A DNA stretch of 64,000 bases from assembly GCF_000222685.1 (NCBI RefSeq), contig NZ_AFWJ01000002.1, forward strand, positions 26,307-90,306, given 5' to 3'. Position 1 is the stretch's first letter. Each line of letters starts with the position of its first letter. The DNA is from Vibrio nigripulchritudo ATCC 27043. Lineage in GTDB: Bacteria > Pseudomonadota > Gammaproteobacteria > Enterobacterales > Vibrionaceae. The notes beneath the pieces are model-generated. The model saw only the letters and a list, made by a program, of their open reading frames with translations. It did no database searches and was not told the DNA's origin. The translations under genes were made by a program, and so were the position numbers. Below are positions 44,830-53,188 of this stretch, piece by piece.

Positions 44830-45531
44830 TCAGGATGGGCGTCGAATCTGTACTTCAAACTTATACTTGTCAGCGCGATAGAGCGTTTTACAGAACTCAA
44901 TAGGCGTATCGTCGGTGGCGATCATTTTCCTTTCAATCAACAGCCCTGCGCTGTATGGCGCGACATTTAAAAGCGCTGCTTCTTTGGGTTCAACGACGGT
45001 GGCTTCAATAAACTGGTCTGCCTGATTGAGTGACAACTGATAATCATTTTCCAGAATGGTGTACAGGGATTCCGTAGAAAGCCTGTCTGGCGAAAAACCA
45101 GGAAGAAGATTACACGGTAAATAGACGGTTTCCATCGCCATGGGTTGCTCATTGGCGTATCGCACACGCATGATTTTGTAGACGAGTTCAGATGGGGAAA
45201 GGTTCAGCATCTGGCTGATCTTGGCTCCGGCAGACAAGGTTTCTGTTGAAATGATTCGACTGGTCGGCTTTAAGCCTTTAGCGAGCATCTCTTCAGAAAA
45301 AGATCGCAGAGAAAGCTGCTTAGTTTCAGGGCGATCCGCTACAAAGTTGCCAGCGCCCACTTTACGTATGATTCTTCCCTCGGCTTCTAAGTCTAATAAG
45401 CATCGCCTTAATGTTTCCCTCGCCACATCAAAACGCTTGCTCAATTCCCTTTCAGAGGGCAAACGCATGCCCGGAGAACTGTTAGCAATAAACTTCATTA
45501 ATTCGTTTTTTACGCTTGCTCTTTTTGTCAT
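44830..45531 (-). CDS. GntR-family regulator, HutC (UTRA) subfamily
   Basis: 233 residues from the ATG at 45531; the longer frame to 45588 adds 19 residues with no ribosome site. The GntR winged helix (about 5-65; GMRLPSERELSKRFDVARETLRRCL) is followed by a UTRA effector domain (about 80-230) that binds sugar phosphates or related metabolites in this subfamily. It is divergent from the sugar ABC operon with nanE, so an amino-sugar phosphate is a likely effector. Confidence 0.9.
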   Translation of the reverse strand: MTKRASVKNELMKFIANSSPGMRLPSERELSKRFDVARETLRRCLLDLEAEGRIIRKVGAGNFVADRPETKQLSLRSFSEEMLAKGLKPTSRIISTETLSAGAKISQMLNLSPSELVYKIMRVRYANEQPMAMETVYLPCNLLPGFSPDRLSTESLYTILENDYQLSLNQADQFIEATVVEPKEAALLNVAPYSAGLLIERKMIATDDTPIEFCKTLYRADKYKFEVQIRRPS

Positions 45532-45665
45532 CTGGAGACCTTGAATCGGTATAGACCAATAAAGCCATCCTAATGAACGTGTGTGCATGCTTCAACCAAA
45601 AAAATCCTATTTTCAGGTCTTATGTCACTTTAAATTAACATTTGTATCAATAATGAAACAGTTTT

Positions 45666-45694
45666 GGTCTGCTGTTGGATTGTAAATGTAGACC
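45666..45694. promoter_or_regulatory. Candidate operator halves GGTCT ... AGACC
   Basis: GGTCT at 45666-45670 and AGACC at 45690-45694 are inverted and flank 19 bases; the second is part of TGTAGACCA. UTRA regulators of amino sugars (DasR/NagR type) bind GGTCTANACC-like sites, so this is a possible match, though the spacing is wide. Confidence 0.35.
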
Positions 45695-45794
45695 ATTTGA
45701 TCTAATTCTATAGGTGAAATGTTGAGCAATTATTTTAAAGGAGCGCTCAATATGCAACCTACAATTAGGGTTAGGGACGAAAGGGAGAATGAAG

Positions 45795-47111
45795 ATGATT
45801 CGTAAATCCGTAATGAGTTTTGCTGCACTTTCTATCGCTGCGGTTTTTGCCAGCCAGGCACAAGCCACTGTTACCGTTTTAGGGTGGCCAGGTGGTCCGG
45901 AAGAAACAGCATTACGTAAAGCCATCGAAATCTACAATTCAAAAAGTGGATTGAGTGACAACGACAAGGTTGAAGCTCTGTTTTTCAACCGTGAAGGATT
46001 CTGGGACAAACTGCAGTCTGATCTGGCTGCTGGCACAACAGAGTTCGATATCAACCTGACAGCCACCTATTCACTGGGTCGTTACTCGCCTTACATGGAA
46101 CCTATCACCTTAACTTCTAACGAAGCTTACGACGATAAAGTGCTGGCAACCATGCAGTATCAAGGCAAGCAATATGGCGTGCCGACTGATCTGTCTTTGC
46201 ACTTTATGTACTACCGCTCTGATCTGATCGACCAGTTATTGTCAGATGACGACTGGAAGAAAGAATACCGCGCAATCGCGAAAAAGACCTTTGGAAAAGA
46301 GATGGATCCGGTTAACCCACAAAACTGGACCTGGGACGATTACAAGGTAACAGCGCTGTTTTTTGCTAAGAAGCAAAACCGCAAGAGCCCGGTTCGCTAT
46401 GGTACGGTTCTGCAAATGAAAAACCTCTTGTTCAACATGATGGTCTGGCATTCCGCAGCTAAAGCCTATGGTGGTAACTGGTTAGACGAAAGCGGAAACG
46501 TGGTTGTAAATTCTAATGGCTATCGCAGCGCGCTGGAGCGATACAAGTCGCTCTACGATGCAGGTTCGTCACCAAAAGATTCGCTTTCCTATGAATACGC
46601 AGAAGCCAACGCGGCGTTTGGTGCAGGTCAGGCTGCCACCATGCTGCAATGGAACGCGGCAGCGGGTGACTTAACCGATGCGAGCAAGAATCCAACCATT
46701 GCTGGCAAAGTGGGTATTGCTCCTCCTCCACAAGGTCCAAACGGACGCTTCACTCACGTTCATGGTCTGGGCTTTGGCTTGAACAAAGCTTCAACCAATA
46801 AAGAAGGTGCGCGTAAGTTCCTTAACTGGCTGGCAACTGCGGAAGCCGCGAAAGCTTATGCGCTGGCGGGCGGTAACCCTGCACTGAGACAGAACGTAGT
46901 TAAGGACGTGGAAAGCCAACGACCAGACCTCAAAACTCTGGGTGAGTACGCAGGAAAATACGGGTTTGTTATGAATGGTGGTACATCAGGCAATGCGCTG
47001 ACGGTGTACGAAGTTCAGGCTCGTGAGTTTACCGGCTATTGGGCAGGGCAACAGAGCCTGGATCAGGCTCTGGAAAACACTGAAAAGTCGATGAAAGAGC
47101 TGCTTAAGTAG
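45795..47111 (+). CDS. Sugar ABC transporter substrate-binding protein
   Basis: 438 residues from the ATG at 45795, favoured over the ATG at 45789 because AAGGGAG then has normal spacing. The signal peptide ends near ASQAQA (about 22-24), and the mature part is a family 1 solute-binding fold that starts TVTVLGWPGGPEE. It delivers a sugar to the two permeases downstream. The presence of nanE in the operon suggests N-acetylmannosamine or a sialic-acid-derived sugar, which the sequence cannot prove. It heads an operon of five genes. Confidence 0.9.
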   Translation: MIRKSVMSFAALSIAAVFASQAQATVTVLGWPGGPEETALRKAIEIYNSKSGLSDNDKVEALFFNREGFWDKLQSDLAAGTTEFDINLTATYSLGRYSPYMEPITLTSNEAYDDKVLATMQYQGKQYGVPTDLSLHFMYYRSDLIDQLLSDDDWKKEYRAIAKKTFGKEMDPVNPQNWTWDDYKVTALFFAKKQNRKSPVRYGTVLQMKNLLFNMMVWHSAAKAYGGNWLDESGNVVVNSNGYRSALERYKSLYDAGSSPKDSLSYEYAEANAAFGAGQAATMLQWNAAAGDLTDASKNPTIAGKVGIAPPPQGPNGRFTHVHGLGFGLNKASTNKEGARKFLNWLATAEAAKAYALAGGNPALRQNVVKDVESQRPDLKTLGEYAGKYGFVMNGGTSGNALTVYEVQAREFTGYWAGQQSLDQALENTEKSMKELLK

Positions 47112-47194
47112 CGCCTGTCGTATGGGGCTGGTCGTGCTGAATGCACGCCAGCCTTTGAACCCCCTCTCTTTAAAGCCAAGCAAGAGTGAGATGT

Positions 47195-48073
47195 ATGATT
47201 CAGCCAACTGTAGACAAGCAAAGCAGACTGTTTACGTTGCCTCTGGTTTTATTCCTGACGTTGTTTCTGGGATTTCCTTTGGTTGCCGACCTGGTATACA
47301 GCGTTTCGCAAGTGACGTTCGAAAACCTTCGTTCCCCCAAACTTCAAGGTTTTAATAATTTTGTAGATGTCATCAACGATCCGCTGTTTTGGAAGGCAAC
47401 CCACTTTTCATTCAAGTTTGGTTTTATTACCGCATTGGTTGAATGTGTACTGGGTCTGTTTCTCGCGGTGTACCTCGCACCACTATTAAAGAAACACCCT
47501 TGGTTAATGGCCATTTTGATGATGCCGATGATGGCAGCACCTGCTTTGGTGGGTCTAATGTACCGTCTGGTATTGCATGAGTTTGTTGGTCCGGTTCCGT
47601 TTTATTTGTGGGAATGGTTTGGCGACAGCCCGGCATTTCTGGACGCCAACAATGCTATTTACACCTTGATGACCATTGAGATTCTGCAATGGACACCATT
47701 CGCTGTCTTGCTGTTTCATGTCGCTTATCAGGCAATCCCTGAAGACGTGAGAAAAGCCGCCACTCTGGATGGTGCGCACGGATTCAAGCTGTTCTGGAAC
47801 ATTGAACTGCCGTTCATGAAACTGGCGTTGTTTACCGCTTTGTTTGTTCGGTTTATCGATGGCTTCCGCGTATTCGATAACGTCTATGTTCTGACCGGAA
47901 GTGGGGCAGGCGGATCAACGACCAGCTTATCCATCTACGTGTATCTGGCATTCTTCAAGCAAGGCAATATCGGTAAAGCGGTGGCTGCGTCTATGCTGCT
48001 GCTATTCGTCACCTTTGCTGTGTTGTTTGCTCTTAACTATTTCTCATCGAGAAAGAAAGGAGCGCAGTCATGA
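47195..48073 (+). CDS. Sugar ABC transporter permease (MalF/UgpA type)
   Basis: 292 residues with six membrane helices. The EAA loop that docks with the ATPase is seen as AIPEDVRKAATLDGAHGFKLFWNIELPFMK. ATG at 47195 is used; a GTG 9 bases upstream is in frame. The last 4 bases overlap the next permease gene, so the two are translated together. Confidence 0.9.
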   Translation: MIQPTVDKQSRLFTLPLVLFLTLFLGFPLVADLVYSVSQVTFENLRSPKLQGFNNFVDVINDPLFWKATHFSFKFGFITALVECVLGLFLAVYLAPLLKKHPWLMAILMMPMMAAPALVGLMYRLVLHEFVGPVPFYLWEWFGDSPAFLDANNAIYTLMTIEILQWTPFAVLLFHVAYQAIPEDVRKAATLDGAHGFKLFWNIELPFMKLALFTALFVRFIDGFRVFDNVYVLTGSGAGGSTTSLSIYVYLAFFKQGNIGKAVAASMLLLFVTFAVLFALNYFSSRKKGAQS

Positions 48074-48885
48074 TCGGACGTTGGATCGTTTTTGCCATTG
48101 CGGCTTTGCTGATGAATTTCCCGGTGTTGGTGACTCTGCTGACATCATTTAAATCCAATGCGGAAATTGCCTCCAATGCCAGCTTGTGGGTCGAAAGCTG
48201 GACGCTGGAAAACTACGTTCAGGTTTTTGCCATCTCAGATCGTTTTGATGTGATTGCGTATCTGATGAACAGTGTCGTGGTCGCCAGCATAGGTGCGGTT
48301 TTGCCTCTGCTTTTCTGTTTCCCTGCGGCATACGTAATGGTTCGAAAGGGCTACGGCACTCGTATTCTGATGCCTGCGGTGATCAACCTGCGTGCAGTGC
48401 CTTTGATCATCTTCGCCATTCCGCTTTACATGATGTATCAGCCACTCCATTTGCTCGACAGCAAACTTGGCTTGGGTCTGATTCTGGCGATTGTGAACTT
48501 GCCTCTTGCGTTGATGATGTCGATTAACGCCATTCATGACATTCCAACGGAGCTGGACAAAGCCTCGCTGGTGGATGGAGCAAGCCCATTCACGTTTTTG
48601 GTGAATGTCGCCATTCCTATGTCGAAACCCGTACTGGCTACAACGCTTATTTTCGGTTTTATCACCGCATGGAATGAATTTCTTTTTGGTTTGATGCTAA
48701 CGACAAAAGACGCCGTTCCACTCACGGTGGGCGCGTCCTTCTTCTTTGCAGCCGGAGGCGGTGGCGTTCAGTGGGGAGTGGCTGCCGCTGTCATGGTAAT
48801 AGGCACGCTACCCCCAACGCTTCTGGGACTTTTGATTTATAGACAGATTGGTCAGTCCGTAATGGGCGGTGCGGTGAAAGGATAA
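48070..48885 (+). CDS. Sugar ABC transporter permease (MalG/UgpE type)
   Basis: 271 residues with six membrane helices, overlapping the first permease by ATGA. The EAA loop is DIPTELDKASLVDGASPFTFLVNVAIPMSKP. It forms the membrane channel with the previous protein. nanE follows after 4 bases, which shows that uptake and metabolism are made together. Confidence 0.9.
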   Translation: MIGRWIVFAIAALLMNFPVLVTLLTSFKSNAEIASNASLWVESWTLENYVQVFAISDRFDVIAYLMNSVVVASIGAVLPLLFCFPAAYVMVRKGYGTRILMPAVINLRAVPLIIFAIPLYMMYQPLHLLDSKLGLGLILAIVNLPLALMMSINAIHDIPTELDKASLVDGASPFTFLVNVAIPMSKPVLATTLIFGFITAWNEFLFGLMLTTKDAVPLTVGASFFFAAGGGGVQWGVAAAVMVIGTLPPTLLGLLIYRQIGQSVMGGAVKG

Positions 48886-48889
48886 CAAT

Positions 48890-49615
48890 ATGAAGAAATA
48901 TCATATGGATGCAGTACCTGTGATTGATGCGCTACATGGCGGGCTGGTGGTCTCGTGCCAGCCAGTGGAAGACAGCCCGATGGATAAAGATGACATTGTG
49001 CTGGCGTATGCCAAAACCGCCATTCTTAGTGGTGCAAAAGGATTAAGAATTGAAGGGGTAAGACGAACCGAGTTTGTCCGAAAGTATGTCGATACCCCAA
49101 TTATCGGGATAGTAAAACGCGATTTTGAGCAATATCCCGTTCGCATTACCGCGATGAAAGAAGATGTGATTGGATTGATTAATGCAGGTGCAGACATCAT
49201 CGCAATCGACGCAACGTTTCGTCAGCGTCCGGAGCCGTTTGCGGATCTCGTGAGTTTAGTGAAATCTCAGGGTAAATGCGTCATGGCAGACTGCTCGACG
49301 TTTGAAGAAGGCATGGTAGCTGCCGAATTGGGTTGTGACCTGATCGGTTCCACCCTTTCTGGTTACACCACAGAGGTGGTGCCGAAAGACCCCGATTTTG
49401 ACCTTGTAGAACAATGGGTGGCGCAAGGTTTACGCGTAATGGCAGAAGGTCGTTATAACTCACCCGACGCGGTTTCAAGAGTGCTGGCATCCGGTGCCTG
49501 GAGCTGCACAGTGGGTACTGCGATCACTAGACCAGAACTGGTTACTGAATGGTTTGTGGATCATGCAAAGTTAGGGCATGAACGTCATCTTGACCAACAG
49601 GTTATCACCAAGTAG
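48890..49615 (+). CDS. nanE: N-acetylmannosamine-6-phosphate 2-epimerase
   Basis: 241 residues. The TIM barrel has family landmarks: GGLVVSCQPVEDSPM at the start, IGIVKRDF with the catalytic lysine, ADIIAIDATFRQRP, and VMAEGRYNSP with the catalytic glutamate. It turns ManNAc-6-P into GlcNAc-6-P, a step in sialic acid and ManNAc use. No NanA lyase, NanK kinase, NagA or NagB is in the window, so the kinase that makes its substrate must lie elsewhere. Confidence 0.93.
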   Translation: MKKYHMDAVPVIDALHGGLVVSCQPVEDSPMDKDDIVLAYAKTAILSGAKGLRIEGVRRTEFVRKYVDTPIIGIVKRDFEQYPVRITAMKEDVIGLINAGADIIAIDATFRQRPEPFADLVSLVKSQGKCVMADCSTFEEGMVAAELGCDLIGSTLSGYTTEVVPKDPDFDLVEQWVAQGLRVMAEGRYNSPDAVSRVLASGAWSCTVGTAITRPELVTEWFVDHAKLGHERHLDQQVITK

Positions 49616-49628
49616 TAAGGAAATTTGC

Positions 49629-50732
49629 ATGTCGTCTCTGAGATTACAACAAATCAGAAAAACGTACCCGAATGCCGATCAGGAAACACTCAAAGGGATC
49701 AATATCGCGATTGAATCGGGCGAGTTTCTTATCCTAGTTGGTCCCTCTGGTTGTGGTAAATCCACGTTGATGAACACCATTGCGGGGTTGGAAGATATCA
49801 GCTCAGGCGAGATATACATCGAAGAACAGGAAGTCAGCCAGGTAGAACCCAAAGATAGGGATATCGCGATGGTGTTCCAGTCTTACGCCTTGTATCCCAA
49901 TATGACGGTTTTCGACAACATTGCCTTTGGCTTGAAGATTCGTAAATGGGAAAAACAGAGAATAGATGAAGAGGTAAATCGGGTTGCCGACATGCTTCAA
50001 ATCTCCCATTTGCTTGATCGCAAGCCTGCACATTTATCGGGTGGTCAGCGCCAGCGCGTTGCCATGGGACGAGCACTAGCCAGAAAGCCTAAACTGTATT
50101 TGTTCGATGAACCTTTATCGAACTTAGATGCTAAGTTGCGAGTTGATATGCGAACGCAAATTAAGCGCCTGCATCAGCAGCTTCAGACCACCATTGTGTA
50201 CGTTACCCATGATCAGATTGAAGCCATGACTCTGGCTGACCGAATTGCGGTAATGAAAGACGGAGAAGTGCAGCAGCTAGGCACACCAAAGGAAATCTAC
50301 AACCAGCCCAATAACCTATTTGTGGCTGGGTTTATGGGGTCACCTTCGATGAACTTTGTTGAGGTGCTAATCGAGCTGGATTCCGCCGAACAACCCGTTT
50401 GTAAATTGTCGGGTGTAGAGGGTAGTGAGAAACACCTCGCGCTTCCTTGCGCGTTAAGAAAATATGATGGTGAAAAAATCGTAATGGGCATCCGCCCAGA
50501 AGATATTCAGGTCACAGAGAGCGAAGATCAGGATGGGTTACAACTGAAAGCCGAAGTGCTGGAACCGACAGGTCCCGATATTCTGGTCACCAGCCGAATA
50601 AACAGTACCGAAATCATTGCTCGTTGCTCCGCTGAATCTGATATCGGATTCGGAGCACAATTCTCAGTCATTCTGGATGTTGGCAAAGCCGTGTTCTTTG
50701 ATAAATCTACCGAGCTAAGAATCGATACCTGA
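49629..50732 (+). CDS. Sugar ABC transporter ATP-binding protein (UgpC/MalK type)
   Basis: 367 residues from the ATG at 49629 (TAAGGAAATTTGC upstream). Walker A is GPSGCGKST, the signature is LSGGQRQRVAMGRALA and Walker B is LYLFDEP, with H of VTHDQIEA as the switch. The C-terminal beta domain (about 240-367) is of the regulatory TOBE type. It powers the importer encoded by the four genes upstream and closes the operon. Confidence 0.93.
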   Translation: MSSLRLQQIRKTYPNADQETLKGINIAIESGEFLILVGPSGCGKSTLMNTIAGLEDISSGEIYIEEQEVSQVEPKDRDIAMVFQSYALYPNMTVFDNIAFGLKIRKWEKQRIDEEVNRVADMLQISHLLDRKPAHLSGGQRQRVAMGRALARKPKLYLFDEPLSNLDAKLRVDMRTQIKRLHQQLQTTIVYVTHDQIEAMTLADRIAVMKDGEVQQLGTPKEIYNQPNNLFVAGFMGSPSMNFVEVLIELDSAEQPVCKLSGVEGSEKHLALPCALRKYDGEKIVMGIRPEDIQVTESEDQDGLQLKAEVLEPTGPDILVTSRINSTEIIARCSAESDIGFGAQFSVILDVGKAVFFDKSTELRIDT

Positions 50733-50757
50733 GCCCCATTTGGGGCTTCATTTTTTA
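50731..50757 (+). terminator. Terminator of the nanE ABC operon
   Basis: AGCCCCA pairs with TGGGGCT around TT, followed by TCATTTTTTA. It begins at the ATPase gene stop codon. Confidence 0.85.
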
Positions 50758-50968
50758 GTCATATCCAACGAAGATCCTCCAAAGACCTTTCCTTACCATA
50801 CTTATTCTAAGAATTATTATTAGTGAAATCTGATTCATTACACATGGCAATTTTGGATTAAAAAAGATAGGTTAACGTCCCTAGACTGCTGATCTTATTG
50901 CGCTGTAAAGATCTCAGCTTTGTTTGTGCTCATTACATGCTTAATTGAATACAGGAGGTTAGATAAGA

Positions 50969-51341
50969 ATGGACAGGCATCTTGAAATTGTTGAAGCGCT
51001 GGCAAATGGAATTAACCCTCAGACAGGTGAAGTGCTGCCTAGCGAATCTCCCTACAATAGCCCTGATGTGATTCGGGCACTTTTTTTACACTCTCGATTT
51101 TGTTAAAAACCCACCTAAGAAAGCCACTAAAGTAAAGAAAAGTCTAGAGCAAAAACAGGAAGACAATGTTGCTAACGGCTTGCCTAAAAATGCAGGTTTA
51201 CCGTGGTCGCAAGAACAACGGGATGATTTGAGGACTCAGTTTATTTCAGGGGTAGGAATTACTGTTCTGGCTGAAAACCACGGCAGAACTAATGGGGCAA
51301 TAACTTCAGAGCTTAAGAAACAAGGCTTGATAGAAGACTAG
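50969..51341 (+). pseudogene. Small gene broken by one extra base in a T7 run
   Basis: ATG at 50969 follows AGGAGG by 10 bases. The frame (MDRHLEIVEALANGINPQTG ...) hits TAA after 45 codons. Removing one T from the run at 51081-51087 joins it to a second frame that runs to TAG at 51341, giving 123 residues that end NHGRTNGAITSELKKQGLIED, a helix-turn-helix-like finish. Total length is 3n+1, as expected for a single insertion. The family is unknown to me. A sequencing error or switchable (phase-variable) T tract cannot be told from decay. Confidence 0.75.
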
Positions 51342-51459
51342 CTTGCTAATTGATCAGTCTGAAAAAACTACCCATTCTAATTTGTTCCTAAACCCCAACT
51401 GCTTCGAATTGTACTACACTCGTTGTTTGTGATTTCATATAGATACAGCGAGTAAAAGA

Positions 51460-51936
51460 ATGAAAAAGCGAACGTTGGCGTTACTTCTAATGACGCATGG
51501 AGTAGTGGGGTTTATTGGCTTTGCCGGTGGAATATACGCTCTGCCTATCCTTACTGCACCACCAGCCCCAACCGCAGAGACAATCAAAGCCAAATCGGCT
51601 GGCACTGAGTTTACCGCGGAATTTAAACGCGACCTGAAAGACAGCGATGCCTTGCATTGGGGTGAGGGTACTGTTTCGGTTGGTCCTAAGTTCATTACCT
51701 TGATGGGAACACTGGCACCGGGACCGGATTACAAGCTTTACCTGTCGCCTGAGTTTGTTGAAACAGAATCAGATTTCAATCGGTTGAAATCTTCCATGGT
51801 TCAGGTTGGTGATATCAAAACCTTTGAAAACTTTGCAGTAGAAGTCTCATCAGAAATTAACCCGTCTGACTTCAATAGTGTGATCGTGTGGTGTGAGTCT
51901 TTTGGTCAGTTTATCACCGCAGCAAAGTATCAATAG
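51460..51936 (+). CDS. DM13-domain protein
   Basis: 158 residues. An N-terminal membrane anchor or signal (about 5-28) is followed by a DM13 domain (about 50-155): FTAEFKRDLKDSDALHWGEGTVSV, LMGTLAPGPDYKLYLSP, and VIVWCESFGQFITAAKY with a conserved cysteine. DM13 is proposed to take part in electron transfer outside the membrane. Single gene. Confidence 0.85.
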   Translation: MKKRTLALLLMTHGVVGFIGFAGGIYALPILTAPPAPTAETIKAKSAGTEFTAEFKRDLKDSDALHWGEGTVSVGPKFITLMGTLAPGPDYKLYLSPEFVETESDFNRLKSSMVQVGDIKTFENFAVEVSSEINPSDFNSVIVWCESFGQFITAAKYQ

Positions 51937-52097
51937 AGCGGCTTTCCGCCAATTTCTTTGCAAGATAAATCAGTAATTATGTTAAAAGTCAGTTACATAG
52001 AGGCATGAGTGTCTGACTGAGTTTCTTTTATAAAACTTTGAATATAATCGATAAGTAACACAGGATGGTTGACGGTTATTCACACAAGGATAATACG

Positions 52098-53159
52098 ATG
52101 ACTATCAACAAGTTAACTCTTATGACGTGTATGGGGCTTGTATCAGCCCCGGTTTTGGCGACTTCTCAACTGGACTACGAAATTGCCAACTGGAAAGGCT
52201 TTCAGGATGCCGCAGTGGTACTCGCCTTTGATGACTATTCTCCCGGTCAGAAAGATATCGCCATTCCTCAATTGATTAAACGAGATATGGCAGCAACTAT
52301 CTTTGTGACGACAGATACAGCAGAGTGGTTAGGGTGGGACACCATTATTGAAGGTCATAACGCCGGCATTGAAATGGCTAATCACACTGTTCTTCACCAC
52401 GACTTTAATTACGACTACATCGACTGGCAGGGCATAACTCGTCCACCTGTCGGTCCCGATCGCTATGACGATGAAGTAAAAGTGGCGTCGGACCGTATTG
52501 AAGCCAATACAGGTAAGCGTCCTACAACCTTTGCTTTCCCGTTTGGCAGCTACAACCGCAGTATTCAACAGTACCTACACGATACTGGCTTCATCGCAGC
52601 TCGCGGATGGGATCCGGCAAAATACGTGGTGAATCCTTACGACTTTGCTACTTCGGAAGGGGCGTATTACGAGCTGAGTTCCACCAATGCTTATATTCTG
52701 CAAGATCTGGAAAAATTTGAATTCGTGCTCGATTTTGCTCTGGATTCAGGTGGTCTATACATCCTGACGTGGCACAGCATTGTAGGACCAGATGGAGGAG
52801 CTGACTGGAGTGAAGTTGTTCCTCAGGGAATCTTCGAAAACCAGTTAGACATCGTGAAATCAAAAGACGATGCCTGGGTAACAACGTTAGAAAAAGCCAT
52901 AAAGTACCACAGACAAAAAGCGGTAGCAGAGGTGGAACTGGTCAGTGTTGATGCCAAAGCCATGACGCTGAACTTAAAAGATGGTTTGGCGGATGAAGTA
53001 TACGATGAGCCGTTAACTTTAAAAGTGAAAGTGCCGACGCAATTTGGTGTTTCGAAGGTAGAGCAGGATGGAAAGGTAATACGATTTAAGTGGGACGATC
53101 AGTCCATCATTTTTGATGCAGTACCTGATCGTGGCGATATTATCGTTCACAATTGGTAG
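52098..53159 (+). CDS. Secreted polysaccharide deacetylase
   Basis: 353 residues from the ATG at 52098. A signal peptide (cut near VLA at about 19) is followed by a NodB domain (about 30-250): VVLAFDDYSPG with the catalytic Asp pair, the zinc histidines of MANHTVLHHDF, the TFAFPFGSYN motif, and ILTWHSI near the end. It should remove acetyl groups from an amino sugar polymer outside the cell. The last 90 residues form a beta-rich domain that may bind the polymer. Confidence 0.88.
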   Translation: MTINKLTLMTCMGLVSAPVLATSQLDYEIANWKGFQDAAVVLAFDDYSPGQKDIAIPQLIKRDMAATIFVTTDTAEWLGWDTIIEGHNAGIEMANHTVLHHDFNYDYIDWQGITRPPVGPDRYDDEVKVASDRIEANTGKRPTTFAFPFGSYNRSIQQYLHDTGFIAARGWDPAKYVVNPYDFATSEGAYYELSSTNAYILQDLEKFEFVLDFALDSGGLYILTWHSIVGPDGGADWSEVVPQGIFENQLDIVKSKDDAWVTTLEKAIKYHRQKAVAEVELVSVDAKAMTLNLKDGLADEVYDEPLTLKVKVPTQFGVSKVEQDGKVIRFKWDDQSIIFDAVPDRGDIIVHNW

Positions 53160-53166
53160 TGTTTGA

Positions 53167-53188
53167 GAAAGGGGCTTAGCCCCTTTTT
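53167..53188. terminator. Bidirectional terminator
   Basis: AAAGGGGC pairs with GCCCCTTT around TTA, with TTTTT after. It spans the gap between the deacetylase and HAD-GNAT stop codons. Confidence 0.8.

Noticed and set aside
51081-51090. Programmed -1 ribosomal frameshift at T TTT TTA
   Set aside because: The sequence looks slippery, but the frame that restores the protein is +1, not -1; the -1 frame stops soon after.
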